Positions 1-8,510 of a DNA stretch of 64,000 nt are shown piece by piece. Position numbers and translations under genes: made by a program. Position 1 is the first letter of the stretch. Each line of letters starts with the position of its first letter. The notes under the pieces are model-generated. The model did not search any database and was not told the DNA's origin. It was given only the letters and a program-made list of their open reading frames with translations. This stretch comes from Terripilifer sp031921685 (lineage in GTDB: Bacteria > Pseudomonadota > Alphaproteobacteria > Rhizobiales > Beijerinckiaceae): assembly GCF_031921685.1 (NCBI RefSeq), contig NZ_JAPDHU010000002.1, positions 372,001 through 436,000 on the forward strand, in the 5' to 3' direction.

Positions 1-654
1 TCGCGCCAGCTCGAGCGCGATTGCCCGATCTGCGGCTTCCATGGCATTTTCGTCGCCGCCGCGCGGCCACCGCGTTGGAACAGCCGCTGCCCGTCTTGCG
101 ATAGCCGCGAGCGCCATCGCCTAGCGCATCTGCTCTATCAGAAACTAGGCATCGGTCCTGGCCAAAAACTGTCGGTCCTGCATTTCGCGCCGGAAGTCTT
201 CATGATCGAACGCATGAAGGACGATCCGGGCTATGTGACCAGCGATCCGAAAATGTCCTATGCCAAACTGAACGAGGACATTCAGGCGATCTCCTTCGGC
301 GATGAAACTTTCGATCTCGTCATCGCCCATCACGTGCTGGAACACGTGCCCGATGATGCCAAGGCATTCTCGGAAATCCGCCGTGTGCTGAAGCCAAATG
401 GACGTGCCATCCTGTCGGTGCCGCAGAACTGGGCGCGTGAGACGACGGTGCAGGAGCCTTCCATCACCGGCCGCCGTGAACGGGCCGCCGCTTATGGCGC
501 CATCGATCATCTGCGCTATTATGGCCGCGACTTCGCCGACAAGCTGCGCCTTGCTGGCTTTGCGGTCGAGACCTACCGGCCGGAGCCCTTGGACGAGATG
601 CGTATGTCGCTGGGCTTTGACGACGCCATCCACATCGCCACCAAGCCGGCTTGA
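1..654 (+). CDS. SAM-dependent methyltransferase with N-terminal zinc ribbon (5' partial)
   Basis: The reading frame is open from the first base of the window, so the start lies upstream. The visible 217 residues begin with two Cys pairs (C8/C11 and C30/C33, CPIC and CPSC) that look like a zinc ribbon. A class I methyltransferase core follows: the segment SVLHFAPE sits where motif I should be, and FDLVIAHHVLEHVPDD with RRVLKPNG is typical of the Methyltransf_11 post-I and post-II region. The substrate cannot be told. The stop is 3 bases before the start of a family 2 glycosyltransferase, so the two are probably co-transcribed, which suggests a role in surface polysaccharide or lipopolysaccharide modification (inference). 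Confidence 0.8.
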   Translation, partial: SRQLERDCPICGFHGIFVAAARPPRWNSRCPSCDSRERHRLAHLLYQKLGIGPGQKLSVLHFAPEVFMIERMKDDPGYVTSDPKMSYAKLNEDIQAISFGDETFDLVIAHHVLEHVPDDAKAFSEIRRVLKPNGRAILSVPQNWARETTVQEPSITGRRERAAAYGAIDHLRYYGRDFADKLRLAGFAVETYRPEPLDEMRMSLGFDDAIHIATKPA

Positions 655-657
655 GCC

Positions 658-1431
658 ATGGCACCCTGGTCCCCGCCCGATGCCTCAATTCGGACGCGGG
701 TTTCCTGCTGCATCATCGCCTTCAACGAGGCCGATCGCATCGCGCGCACCATTGAGTCCGTGCGCGGCCTCGTCGATGAAGTGATCGTCGTCGATTCCGG
801 CTCGACCGACGGCACGCAGGCGCTGGCCGAAAGTCTCGGCGCGCGCGTGGTGCATCGCGATTGGGAAGGCTATGGGCCGCAGAAGCGCTTCGCAGAAGAA
901 CAGGCGCACAACGATTTCGTCTTGAATCTCGACGCCGACGAATGGCTGTCGGAAGCCTTGCGCGCCGAGCTGCGCGCCATTCTGAGCCAGGCGTCCATCC
1001 CGGCCTCGTCCTTCCGTATGCGCATGACCATGGTCTATCCGCATCACGACCGGCCGCATCTGATGGCCGACAGCCATAATTACATCCGCCTCTACGATCG
1101 CACCAAGACGCGTTTCGCTGCCTCCATGGTGCATGACACGGTCGAACCGACCGCTGACGTCATTCAGCTCAAGGCGCCGGCCTATCACCAGTCGTTCCGC
1201 TCCATCGCCCATCTGGTGCGCAAGGAAATCGGCTACTACGAATTGCAGAAGCAGGAGAAGACTAAGAACAAGGCGCTTCTGGTTCTGCGCGTCTTCACCG
1301 AAATTCCCTGGCAGTTCTTCAAATTCTATTTCGTGCGCGGCCATGTTTTCGGCGGCTTCTACGGCTTCATTCTCTCAGTGGCCGTGGCCTTCATGCGCTG
1401 GACGCGTATTCTCGTCCTGCTGGGATACTAA
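658..1431 (+). CDS. Family 2 glycosyltransferase, WaaE/LgtF-like (LPS core type)
   Basis: A 257-residue GT-A glycosyltransferase. The N-terminus has the nucleotide-sugar binding pattern CCIIAFNEADRI, then VVDSGSTDGT, then the metal-binding DxD motif in NLDADEWLS at about residue 100. Length and motif spacing match the WaaE/KdtX/LgtF group, which adds glucose to the inner core of lipopolysaccharide; the actual acceptor here is unknown. The C-terminus (about 220-257) is hydrophobic and rich in aromatic residues, so the protein probably associates with the inner membrane. It follows the methyltransferase with a 3-base gap. Confidence 0.82.
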   Translation: MAPWSPPDASIRTRVSCCIIAFNEADRIARTIESVRGLVDEVIVVDSGSTDGTQALAESLGARVVHRDWEGYGPQKRFAEEQAHNDFVLNLDADEWLSEALRAELRAILSQASIPASSFRMRMTMVYPHHDRPHLMADSHNYIRLYDRTKTRFAASMVHDTVEPTADVIQLKAPAYHQSFRSIAHLVRKEIGYYELQKQEKTKNKALLVLRVFTEIPWQFFKFYFVRGHVFGGFYGFILSVAVAFMRWTRILVLLGY

Positions 1432-1457
1432 CCGTCGCCGCAGATGACCTTCAGCCG

Positions 1458-1913
1458 GTGAGTGGTTTCATGGCGAAGAAGAAAGTCGACGATCCATCGA
1501 CCGCGCAAGCCTTGGCTTTGGCCAATAAGGGCATTGCTTGCGATGCGCGCGGTGAAACGGTGCAGGCCCTTGAGCACTGGCAGGCGGCATCGGATTATGC
1601 CGATCAGCATCTACACGGCGCCGACATCTGGTATTGGATCAAGAGTGGATTGGGCGCGGCGCTCTTGGAAACAGGCGAGTTTCAGAAAAGCATTGCCGTT
1701 TCGCAACTGGCGCTGGAGTGGTGCGCCAAGATCAAGCAGCCGTTGCCATCGCTGACCATAGCCAAATGTTATTTCAAATTGGGCGATCCTGCGGCGGCCA
1801 TGCCCTATGCGGAGCGGGCCTATCATCTAAAAGGCGATCGTATTTCGGATTGGTTCGAACAGGCTCAGTGGAGCCAGATCCAAAACTATTTGCACGAACG
1901 CCGGCCTTCCTAG
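1458..1913 (+). CDS. Small TPR-like protein of unknown function
   Basis: A 151-residue protein with helical repeats of tetratricopeptide type: ALANKGIACDARGETVQAL, GLGAALLETGEFQKSIAVS and KCYFKLGDPAAAMPYAERA each have the TPR spacing of small and large residues. It has no signal peptide. The GTG at 1458 is one possible start and an in-frame ATG at 1470 is the other; neither has a strong ribosome binding site. TPR proteins usually mediate protein contacts, and the partner here is unknown. It may belong to the same transcript as the glycosyltransferase 26 bases upstream. Confidence 0.65.
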   Translation: MSGFMAKKKVDDPSTAQALALANKGIACDARGETVQALEHWQAASDYADQHLHGADIWYWIKSGLGAALLETGEFQKSIAVSQLALEWCAKIKQPLPSLTIAKCYFKLGDPAAAMPYAERAYHLKGDRISDWFEQAQWSQIQNYLHERRPS

Positions 1914-1985
1914 GGCAACTGCCATAAATTGGCAGTCGCCGTCGGCTAGTCGTAACGTGCCGCCATAAGCTCGGAGGAGTGCCCT

Positions 1986-2630
1986 ATGGATCGCAAAATC
2001 ATCTTTTATCATTCGCCGCACACCCGTTCGGGCGGCACGCGCGTTCTGCTCGAAGAGCTTGGCGCGGACTACGACATGCATCTGCTGAGCCTGCGGGCCG
2101 GTGAAACACGCCAGGCCGACTATCTGGCGATCAATCCGATGGGGAAGGTGCCGGCCATCGCGCATAACGGCGCGCTGGTGACGGAGCAGGGCGCCGTCTT
2201 CCTCTATCTCGCCGATCTCTATCCGGAAGCCGGCCTTGCGCCGTCGATGGGCGATCCGCGGCGCGGACCTTATCTGCGCTGGCTGTTCTTCTATGGCTCC
2301 TGTTTCGAGCCGGCGGTCGTTGACCGCGCCATGCAGCGCGAACCGGCGCGGCCTTCGATGTGTCCCTATGGCGACTACGACACGATGATGAAGACCGTGA
2401 CCGATCAATTGGACAAAGGGCCTTATCTGACGGGGGAGAAGATCACCGCGGCCGATCTGCTGTGGGGCACGGCCTTGCAGTGGACGACAGGGTTCAAGCT
2501 GGTGCCCGAAACGCCCGTCGTCATGTCCTATATCGAGCGGATCAAAAACCGTCCGGCGGTGCAACGTGCGACTGCCGCCGACAATGAACTCGCCGCCAAG
2601 CAGGAAGCCGCAGCGAAATCCGCCTCCTAA
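1986..2630 (+). CDS. Glutathione S-transferase family protein
   Basis: A 214-residue protein with the two-domain GST layout. The N-terminal thioredoxin-like part has a start typical of beta-class enzymes (FYHSPHTRSGGTRVLLEE) and the glutathione-binding segment GKVPAIAHNGALVTEQGAVFLY at about residues 50-75, where the cis-Pro and the acidic/Ser-like pair lie. The C-terminal half is helical and contains LTGEKITAADLLWG, the conserved N-capping box of GSTs. Substrate unknown. A GGAGG-like ribosome binding site (ctcggaggag) precedes the ATG. The gene is followed by a stem-loop at 2640-2665 that could end the transcript. Confidence 0.85.
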   Translation: MDRKIIFYHSPHTRSGGTRVLLEELGADYDMHLLSLRAGETRQADYLAINPMGKVPAIAHNGALVTEQGAVFLYLADLYPEAGLAPSMGDPRRGPYLRWLFFYGSCFEPAVVDRAMQREPARPSMCPYGDYDTMMKTVTDQLDKGPYLTGEKITAADLLWGTALQWTTGFKLVPETPVVMSYIERIKNRPAVQRATAADNELAAKQEAAAKSAS

Positions 2631-2639
2631 AATGTAAGT

Positions 2640-2665
2640 GGCGGATGGGCGATCGCCCGTCCGCC
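2640..2665 (+). terminator. Stem-loop after the glutathione transferase gene
   Basis: Two 12-base arms (2640-2651 and 2654-2665) pair with a single G-T mismatch and almost no loop. No run of T follows, only AAATTT, so this may be a weak or factor-assisted terminator or simply a cruciform-forming palindrome. Confidence 0.4.
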
Positions 2666-2747
2666 AAATTTCTGAATGCCGTTCTTGGCTTCCGCCGCGT
2701 CTCGCGGCATGCTCGCGTCATAACCCGAGCAACAGGGGGCAGGTCGG

Positions 2748-3449
2748 ATGCACAAAATCGCCATTGATGCCGACGCATTGGCTTACGGCAGAAATTTGCG
2801 GGACGGGCGCGAACGGGTGTTCGATAGCCTCGATCTCCAGCGCACCGCTCACATCATCGTCGATCTGCAAAACGGTTTCGTCGAACCGGGCGCGCCGGTG
2901 GAAGTGCCGGCGGCGCGCGAGATCATCGACAACGTCAATGCCATCAGCCGCGCTGTGCGGGCAGGCGGCGGGCTCAACGTGTTCCTGCAGATGACGGTGA
3001 CGCCGGAATCGCAGAAATCCTGGTCGAACTGGGCCTATCTGAACACCAAGGTCGGGGCGCCGGGAACAGGGCAGGCCTTCGCGACCGGCGCGCATTTCTG
3101 GGAGTTGTGGCCGAAGCTCGATGTGGCGGCGCAGGATCTCAAGGTCAGCAAGACCCGCTTCGGCGCTTTCGTGCCGGGCGCGTCCGACTTGCACGAGATC
3201 TTGCAGAAGCGCGGCATCGACACGCTGATCATCACCGGCACCTTGACCAATTGCTGCTGCGAGTCGACCGCCCGCGACGCCATGCAGATGAACTACAAGC
3301 TGGTCTTCGTGTCCGATGCCAATGCCGCTCTGACCGACGCGGCCCATAACGGTACCTTGTCGAACATGGCGATGCTGTTCGCCGAAGTGATCGACACGCA
3401 GGCGACCGTCGATCTCATCGCCAGCTCGCGCCGGCTTGCTGCTGAGTAG
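2748..3449 (+). CDS. Isochorismatase-family cysteine hydrolase
   Basis: A 233-residue alpha/beta hydrolase of the isochorismatase/nicotinamidase superfamily. The three catalytic positions are visible: Asp in HIIVDLQNGFVEPG near residue 40, Lys in KVSKTRFGAF near residue 135, and Cys in ITGTLTNCCCESTARDA near residue 170, preceded by the expected non-proline cis-peptide region. The first 30 residues precede the core fold and may carry substrate specificity. Candidates for the family include amidases acting on small carbamoyl or amide compounds and isochorismatase-like enzymes; the sequence does not say which. It stands alone between two stem-loops. Confidence 0.82.
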   Translation: MHKIAIDADALAYGRNLRDGRERVFDSLDLQRTAHIIVDLQNGFVEPGAPVEVPAAREIIDNVNAISRAVRAGGGLNVFLQMTVTPESQKSWSNWAYLNTKVGAPGTGQAFATGAHFWELWPKLDVAAQDLKVSKTRFGAFVPGASDLHEILQKRGIDTLIITGTLTNCCCESTARDAMQMNYKLVFVSDANAALTDAAHNGTLSNMAMLFAEVIDTQATVDLIASSRRLAAE

Positions 3450-3471
3450 GACGGGAAGTTTAAAGCGCTTC

Positions 3472-3506
3472 GGCAAAATCACGTTTCTAGCGAAACGCGA
3501 TTTGCC
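3472..3506. terminator. Stem-loop between convergent genes
   Basis: Imperfect inverted repeat (ggcaaaatcacgttt ... aaacgcgatttgcc) in the 57-base gap between the convergent hydrolase and erpA genes. Its position suggests a shared bidirectional terminator, although the base runs are short. Confidence 0.45.
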
Positions 3507-3872
3507 TTAGATCGAGAAGCTGACGCCGCAGCCGCAGCTGGCGCTGACGTTGGGGTTGTCGATCTTGAAGGACTGGCCGATCAGGTCGTCGACGAAATCG
3601 ATCCGCGCGCCCTTGAGAAAGTCCACCGAGACCGGGTCGACCAACACGCGCACGCCATTTTTCTCGATGACCAGATCGTCGTCGGCCTTGGCAGTTTCGA
3701 TTTCGAACGCATATTGGAAGCCGGAGCAGCCGCCGCCTTTGACCGCCACCCGCAGCATCGCGCCGTCGGGTTCCTTGCTGAGGATTTGCGAGACGCGTTT
3801 GGCCGCGCGGTCCGTCACAATGGGGAGCGCGGTGTCGGCTAGGGTAGATTCGGCGTTCTGTGTTGCGGACAT
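3507..3872 (-). CDS. erpA: A-type iron-sulfur cluster insertion protein
   Basis: A 121-residue HesB/IscA-family protein. The three conserved cysteines are present: one in GGGCSGFQY (about residue 49) and the CGCG pair near the C-terminus (CGCGVSFSI). These ligands hold a transient Fe-S cluster for transfer to apoproteins. About 14 extra residues precede the core. In many alphaproteobacteria an erpA-like gene lies divergently next to the dGTPase gene, as it does here with a 75-base gap, which supports erpA over iscA or sufA; no other isc or suf gene is nearby. Confidence 0.85.
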   Translation of the reverse strand: MSATQNAESTLADTALPIVTDRAAKRVSQILSKEPDGAMLRVAVKGGGCSGFQYAFEIETAKADDDLVIEKNGVRVLVDPVSVDFLKGARIDFVDDLIGQSFKIDNPNVSASCGCGVSFSI

Positions 3873-3947
3873 GGGCCTGCTTTCAGCACGTTAGGCGGGC
3901 ATACCGCCCCTTGCGCCTGATCGGACACAAGATATAGGTCCAGACTG

Positions 3948-5180
3948 ATGGCGATTCAATGGACTGCGAACCGGATGGTGGATGTGGAACAGGAACGGGC
4001 CCCCTGGGCGGCCCTGTCGAGCCACAGCCGAGGCCGGCTTTTTCCCGAAAAAATGTCTCCGACGCGCAGCGAGTTCCAGCGCGACCGGGACCGGATCGTC
4101 CATTCCACGGCTTTCCGGCGCCTTGCCCATAAGACCCAGGTCTTCGTCCCGCACGAGGGCGACCACTATCGCACGCGCCTGACCCATACGATCGAGGTGG
4201 CCCAGATCGCCCGCGCCCTGGCGCGCGCGTTGGGCCTCGACGACGATCTCGCCGAGGCGCTGGCGCTGGCGCACGATCTGGGTCACACGCCTTTCGGCCA
4301 TACGGGCGAGGACGCCCTTGAAGCCGCCATGGCCGACTTCAGCGGCTTCGATCACAACGCCCAGGCGTTGCGCATCGTCACCCGCCTGGAGCATCGCTAC
4401 GCCGCGCACGATGGCCTCAACCTCACTTGGGAAACGCTTGAGGGCCTGGTCAAGCACAATGGCGCGTTGCTCGATGCGCAGGGCGCGCCGGTGCCGCGCT
4501 ATGCCAAGCGCGGCGTGCCCCTGGCGATCCTCGAATTCGACCAGCAGTTTCCGCTCGATCTGTCGCACTACGCTTCGGCCGAGGCGCAGGCGGCGGCGGT
4601 TGCCGACGACATCGCCTACAATGCCCATGACATCGATGACGGCTTGCGTGCCGGCCTGTTCGATCTGACCGCATTGTCACAAGTGCCCTTCATCGCCGAG
4701 CTGCTGGCGGAGATCGAAGCGCTCCACCCAGGTCTCGAACGCGCCCGCCTCGTGCACGAACTGGTGCGCCGGGTGATCACGCGCTTCATCGAGGATGTGA
4801 TCACCGAGAGCACGCGCCTGCTTGAATCTTCCGGCGCGGCGAGCAGCGAGGACGTGCGCCGGCAAGGCCGCACTCTGGTGCGTTTCTCCGCCGCGATGGC
4901 GGAAACCGAACGCGCCCTGAAAAAGTTTCTCTTCGCGCATATGTATCGCCACCCCAAGGTGATGAAGGTGCGCGACGAGGCGACGTCGGTGGTGCTGGCG
5001 TTGTTCCTGCGCTTCTTCAAAACACCCGCCGACATGCCGCCCGAATGGGCGCAGGCGGCGCAAGGCGTCAGCGAGGAGCGCCGGGCGCGCTTGGTCTGCG
5101 ACTATATCGCCGGCATGACCGATCGCTACGCGGTGTCGGAACATATGCGGCTGTTCGGCCATGCGCCGACATTGCGTTAA
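3948..5180 (+). CDS. dgt: Deoxyguanosinetriphosphate triphosphohydrolase-like protein
   Basis: A 410-residue HD-domain phosphohydrolase. The signature of dNTPases is clear: RDRDRIVHSTAFRRLAHKTQVF, then the first metal His in RLTHTIEVAQIARALAR (about residue 80) and the HD pair in ALAHDLGHTPFGH (about residues 107-119). It also has the downstream DDIAYNAHDIDDGL motif. The family cleaves dGTP or other dNTPs to the nucleoside and triphosphate, keeping dNTP pools balanced. Length matches the alphaproteobacterial type. It is divergent from erpA and followed closely by the brkB-like gene. Confidence 0.92.
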   Translation: MAIQWTANRMVDVEQERAPWAALSSHSRGRLFPEKMSPTRSEFQRDRDRIVHSTAFRRLAHKTQVFVPHEGDHYRTRLTHTIEVAQIARALARALGLDDDLAEALALAHDLGHTPFGHTGEDALEAAMADFSGFDHNAQALRIVTRLEHRYAAHDGLNLTWETLEGLVKHNGALLDAQGAPVPRYAKRGVPLAILEFDQQFPLDLSHYASAEAQAAAVADDIAYNAHDIDDGLRAGLFDLTALSQVPFIAELLAEIEALHPGLERARLVHELVRRVITRFIEDVITESTRLLESSGAASSEDVRRQGRTLVRFSAAMAETERALKKFLFAHMYRHPKVMKVRDEATSVVLALFLRFFKTPADMPPEWAQAAQGVSEERRARLVCDYIAGMTDRYAVSEHMRLFGHAPTLR

Positions 5181-5221
5181 AGTAAGTCGAGTCGCCATTG
5201 GGGCGATGACGGAGAGCGGAT

Positions 5222-6334
5222 TTGGCGCTGGGCTTCAAGAAAGCGCTGGCGGGCGTAGCGGGGGCGGCGGCCACGGCGGGCGTGGTGGCCCTGGCGCGCG
5301 GCCGGGCTTTCGCCGGCCGCTGGCGCCGCGACGAGCCTTCCGATCCGGACGTCATTCCACTCCCGGCACCGCTGGCCCCCGATCCCGAGCGGATACATGT
5401 GGCCGAGCGGCCGCAGCAGCTCACGCGGCGCGGCTGGTGGGAGGTGGTGCAGGTCATCTATACCGACATCGGTCGTGACCGGCTGTTTCTGATCGCGGCC
5501 GGCGTCGCTTTCTACGCCTTGTTATCAATCTTTCCGGCGATCTCGGCTCTGGTCTCCGTCTACGGTCTGTTCGCCGACACCAAGACCATTATCGATCAGA
5601 TGAGCGAACTGGCCTTCATCCTGCCGCCGGGCGCCGTTGACATCGTGCGCGGCCAGGCGGAGGCCATCGCTGGCGGGTCGAGCCGCAGTCTGAGCGTGGT
5701 GGCGATCGTCTCACTCTTGATTGCTTTTTGGAGCGCCAACGCCGGTATGAAGTCGATGTTCGACGCCATGAACCTGATCTATGGCGAGGACGAAAAGCGC
5801 AGTTTTCTACAGCTCAACCTGCAATCCTTTCTCTTCACCGTCGGCGTCTTGGGGCTGTTCGTCGCCATGATGGTCATTCTGCTGGTCGTGCCCTTCATCC
5901 TCAGCTTCGTCGAACTGCAGGACAAGTTTTCGGCGAGCTTCCAGATCTTGCGATGGCCGGTGCTGTTCGTGGTGACGGCGGTCTTTCTGACTTTGCTCAA
6001 TCGCTACGGGCCGAGCCGCTCGCCGGACGCGGCGCGCTGGGCCATCTGGGGCAGTGTGTTCGGCGCGGCCACCTGGATCGCCATGTCGATCCTGTTTGCC
6101 TATTACCTCGGCCATTTCGCCAATTACGCTGCCACCTACGGCTCGCTCGCTACCATCGCCGGCCTGATGATGTGGCTTTGGCTGTCAGCGCTGGTCGTGC
6201 TGATCGGTATCGAACTCAACGCCGAGCTGGAACAGCGTACTTTACGTTGGGAGCGCGAACGCGATTATGCGGCGGCGACAGAGGATGTCATGCGCCGCCG
6301 GCAGGAATTGGTGCAATCGCGAAAAAAGAAATAG
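5222..6334 (+). CDS. YihY/BrkB-family inner membrane protein
   Basis: A 370-residue protein starting with TTG at 5222, chosen because GGAGAG lies 5 bases upstream and no in-frame ATG fits. An alanine-rich N-terminus is followed by the YihY core: about six membrane segments from residue 95 to 340, including LIAAGVAFYALLSIFPAISALVSVYG, the family hallmark. The C-terminus is charged and ends in lysines. Family members were once called ribonuclease BN, which is not accepted for YihY itself, and the real function is unknown, possibly envelope-related. It follows dgt by about 40 bases and is probably co-transcribed. Confidence 0.85.
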   Translation: MALGFKKALAGVAGAAATAGVVALARGRAFAGRWRRDEPSDPDVIPLPAPLAPDPERIHVAERPQQLTRRGWWEVVQVIYTDIGRDRLFLIAAGVAFYALLSIFPAISALVSVYGLFADTKTIIDQMSELAFILPPGAVDIVRGQAEAIAGGSSRSLSVVAIVSLLIAFWSANAGMKSMFDAMNLIYGEDEKRSFLQLNLQSFLFTVGVLGLFVAMMVILLVVPFILSFVELQDKFSASFQILRWPVLFVVTAVFLTLLNRYGPSRSPDAARWAIWGSVFGAATWIAMSILFAYYLGHFANYAATYGSLATIAGLMMWLWLSALVVLIGIELNAELEQRTLRWERERDYAAATEDVMRRRQELVQSRKKK

Positions 6335-6356
6335 TCCGGAATCAGACGATCCGGGA

Positions 6357-6491
6357 TCAGACTCGGCCGAGACCACCGCGCAGGAACGGAATGACGTTTT
6401 CGAGCACGGCATAGATCGCCGAAAAGCCCAGCGTGCCAACAATGGCGATGCCGACGAACGTCATTTCACGGTAAAGATCAAACTGCGGCAT
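6357..6491 (-). CDS. Small single-span membrane protein (44 residues)
   Basis: A short gene encoding 44 residues on the strand opposite its neighbours. It starts at ATG 6491 with GGGAGG about 9 bases upstream, the best ribosome site in the gap. The protein begins MPQFDLYREMTF and has one hydrophobic span, about residues 12-34 (VGIAIVGTLGFSAIYAVLEN and following), ending in FLRGGLGRV. No recognised domain. The same frame also stays open far into argS on this strand, but that extension is a codon shadow: only this last part has its own start site and lies outside argS. Function unknown; a toxin-type or regulatory membrane peptide is possible. Confidence 0.55.
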   Translation of the reverse strand: MPQFDLYREMTFVGIAIVGTLGFSAIYAVLENVIPFLRGGLGRV

Positions 6492-6659
6492 GGACAAAGC
6501 CTCCCTATGGTTTTGTCCCCTGATAGACCATGGGGCGGCCCGAGCCAAGCCCAGAATAGGGGCCGGGCGGGCTTCAACCCCGCCTTTTTGCCCGCCTTTT
6601 TTGACCCTGCCGGTGATTTGCGATAGGCCGCCCGCCAGAGAGACATTCGGATTGAATTG

Positions 6660-8423
6660 ATGAACATTTTTGCTGATTTCCAGGCACGGGTCGCCGGCGC
6701 GTTGCAGGCGCTGGTCCGGCAGGGGCGGTTGCCACAGGATCTTGACCTGACCCGTTTCGTGGTCGAGCCGCCGCGCGATCCCTCGCACGGCGATCTGGCG
6801 ACCAATGCCGCCATGGTCTACGCCCGCGAGGCCAAGGAGCATTTCGGCAATCCGCGCGCGCTTGCGGCTGCTCTGGCGGAAGCCATCGGCGCCATGCCGG
6901 GTGTGGCGGCGGTCGAGATCGCCGGACCCGGTTTCATCAATATCCGCCTCGATCCGGCGATCTTTGCCGATGTGGTGCGCGCCGTCCTCACCGACGCCAG
7001 CTTTGGCCGTGGTCGGGCGAGCGGCGGCAAGGTCAATGTCGAATATGTCTCGGCCAATCCGACCGGGCCGATGCATGTCGGCCATGGCCGTGGCGCCGTA
7101 TTTGGCGACGCGCTCGCCAATCTCATCGCCTTCTCCGGCCGTGACGTCACGCGCGAATATTACATCAACGATGCCGGCGTTCAGGTCGACGTCTTGGCCC
7201 GCTCGGCTTTTCTGCGCTACCGCGAGGCGCTCGGCGAAAACATCGGCGAGATCCCCGAGGGGCTTTACCCGGGCGACTATCTCAAGCCGGTTGGCGAGAA
7301 GCTGAAGCAGCAGTTCGGCGACACGCTTCTCGGCAAGCCCGAGAGCGAATGGCTGCCGCAGGTGCGTCAGGCGACGATCGACGCGATGATGGACATGATC
7401 CGCGCCGATCTCGCGGCCATGAACATCAGCCACGAAGTCTTCTTCTCCGAGCGTACTTTGCACGGTGGCGCGGACTCGCCCATCGCCAAGGCGGTGGCGG
7501 ATTTGCGCGCGCGCGGCCTGATCTATGAAGGCCGCTTGCCGCCGCCGAAGGGGCAGTTGCCGGACGATTGGGAAGACCGCGAACAGACTTTGTTTCGCGC
7601 CACTGAATTTGGCGACGATGTCGATCGCCCGCTGGTCAAGTCGGACGGGGCCTATACCTATTTCGCCGCCGATATCGCCTATCATAAGTCGAAGGTCGAT
7701 CGCGGCTTCCTCGACATGATCGATGTGTGGGGCGCCGATCACGGCGGCTACGTCAAGCGTATGCAGGCGGCGGTGAAGGCGGTCTCGCAAGGCAAGGCGG
7801 TGCTCGACGTGCGCCTGTGCCAGCTCGTCAAGCTGATGCGCGATGGCCAGCCGGTCACCATGTCGAAGCGGGCAGGGACGTTCGTCACCTTGCGCGAAGT
7901 CGTCGACGAGGTCGGCGTCGATGCGGTGCGCTTCATGATGCTCTTCCGCAAGAACGACGCGCCGCTCGAATTCGATCTGGCCAAGGTGCTGGAACAATCG
8001 AAGGACAATCCGGTCTTCTATGTCCAGTATGCCCATGCGCGCGGATCGTCGGTGCTGCGCCAGGCCAAGGCGGCTTTCCCGGATCTGGCGCTTGAGGGCG
8101 CGGCCCTGGCGCAGGCACCTTTAGCTTTGCTGCAGGATGAGGGCGAGCAAGGCTTGATGCGGCTGATCGCCCAGTTCCCCCGTCAGGTGGAAGCGGCGGC
8201 TGCGGCGCATGAGCCGCACCGGATCGCTTTTTACCTGCACGACTTAGCTTCGGCGTTCCATTCTCACTGGAACAGCGGCAAAGATAAGCCGCAATTACGC
8301 TTTGTTAATGAAGAAACGCGAGATTTAACCATAGCACGCGTTGCGCTGGTTGCTTCGTTAACCAGGGTTATCGCCGCGGGGCTCGCTCTTCTCGGCGTGA
8401 GCGCTCCGCAGGAAATGCGCTGA
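6660..8423 (+). CDS. argS: Arginyl-tRNA synthetase
   Basis: A 587-residue class I aminoacyl-tRNA synthetase that charges tRNA-Arg. The N-terminal Arg-specific domain (about 1-110) is followed by the catalytic core with the HIGH-type motif HVGHGRGAVFGD (about residue 137) and the KMSKS-like motif VTMSKRAGTF near residue 400. The C-terminal anticodon-binding domain includes YVQYAHARGSSVLRQA. The ATG at 6660 is preferred to the TTG one codon earlier. It lies in the conserved alphaproteobacterial order dgt-argS-SPOR-nagZ. Confidence 0.95.
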   Translation: MNIFADFQARVAGALQALVRQGRLPQDLDLTRFVVEPPRDPSHGDLATNAAMVYAREAKEHFGNPRALAAALAEAIGAMPGVAAVEIAGPGFINIRLDPAIFADVVRAVLTDASFGRGRASGGKVNVEYVSANPTGPMHVGHGRGAVFGDALANLIAFSGRDVTREYYINDAGVQVDVLARSAFLRYREALGENIGEIPEGLYPGDYLKPVGEKLKQQFGDTLLGKPESEWLPQVRQATIDAMMDMIRADLAAMNISHEVFFSERTLHGGADSPIAKAVADLRARGLIYEGRLPPPKGQLPDDWEDREQTLFRATEFGDDVDRPLVKSDGAYTYFAADIAYHKSKVDRGFLDMIDVWGADHGGYVKRMQAAVKAVSQGKAVLDVRLCQLVKLMRDGQPVTMSKRAGTFVTLREVVDEVGVDAVRFMMLFRKNDAPLEFDLAKVLEQSKDNPVFYVQYAHARGSSVLRQAKAAFPDLALEGAALAQAPLALLQDEGEQGLMRLIAQFPRQVEAAAAAHEPHRIAFYLHDLASAFHSHWNSGKDKPQLRFVNEETRDLTIARVALVASLTRVIAAGLALLGVSAPQEMR

Positions 8424-8510
8424 AAGGCACCGCCATTCTCGCGGTACGGGTCTTTCGGCGAGTGTCAAATCGTCGAGGCGTCCGTCCGCGTTGACGTGTG
8501 AGGTGTGCCT

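Noticed and set aside
6357..8036. Long open frame of 559 codons on the minus strand across argS
   Set aside because: Arg/His-rich composition typical of antisense codon shadow; only the last 44 codons outside argS have a ribosome site and protein-like sequence.
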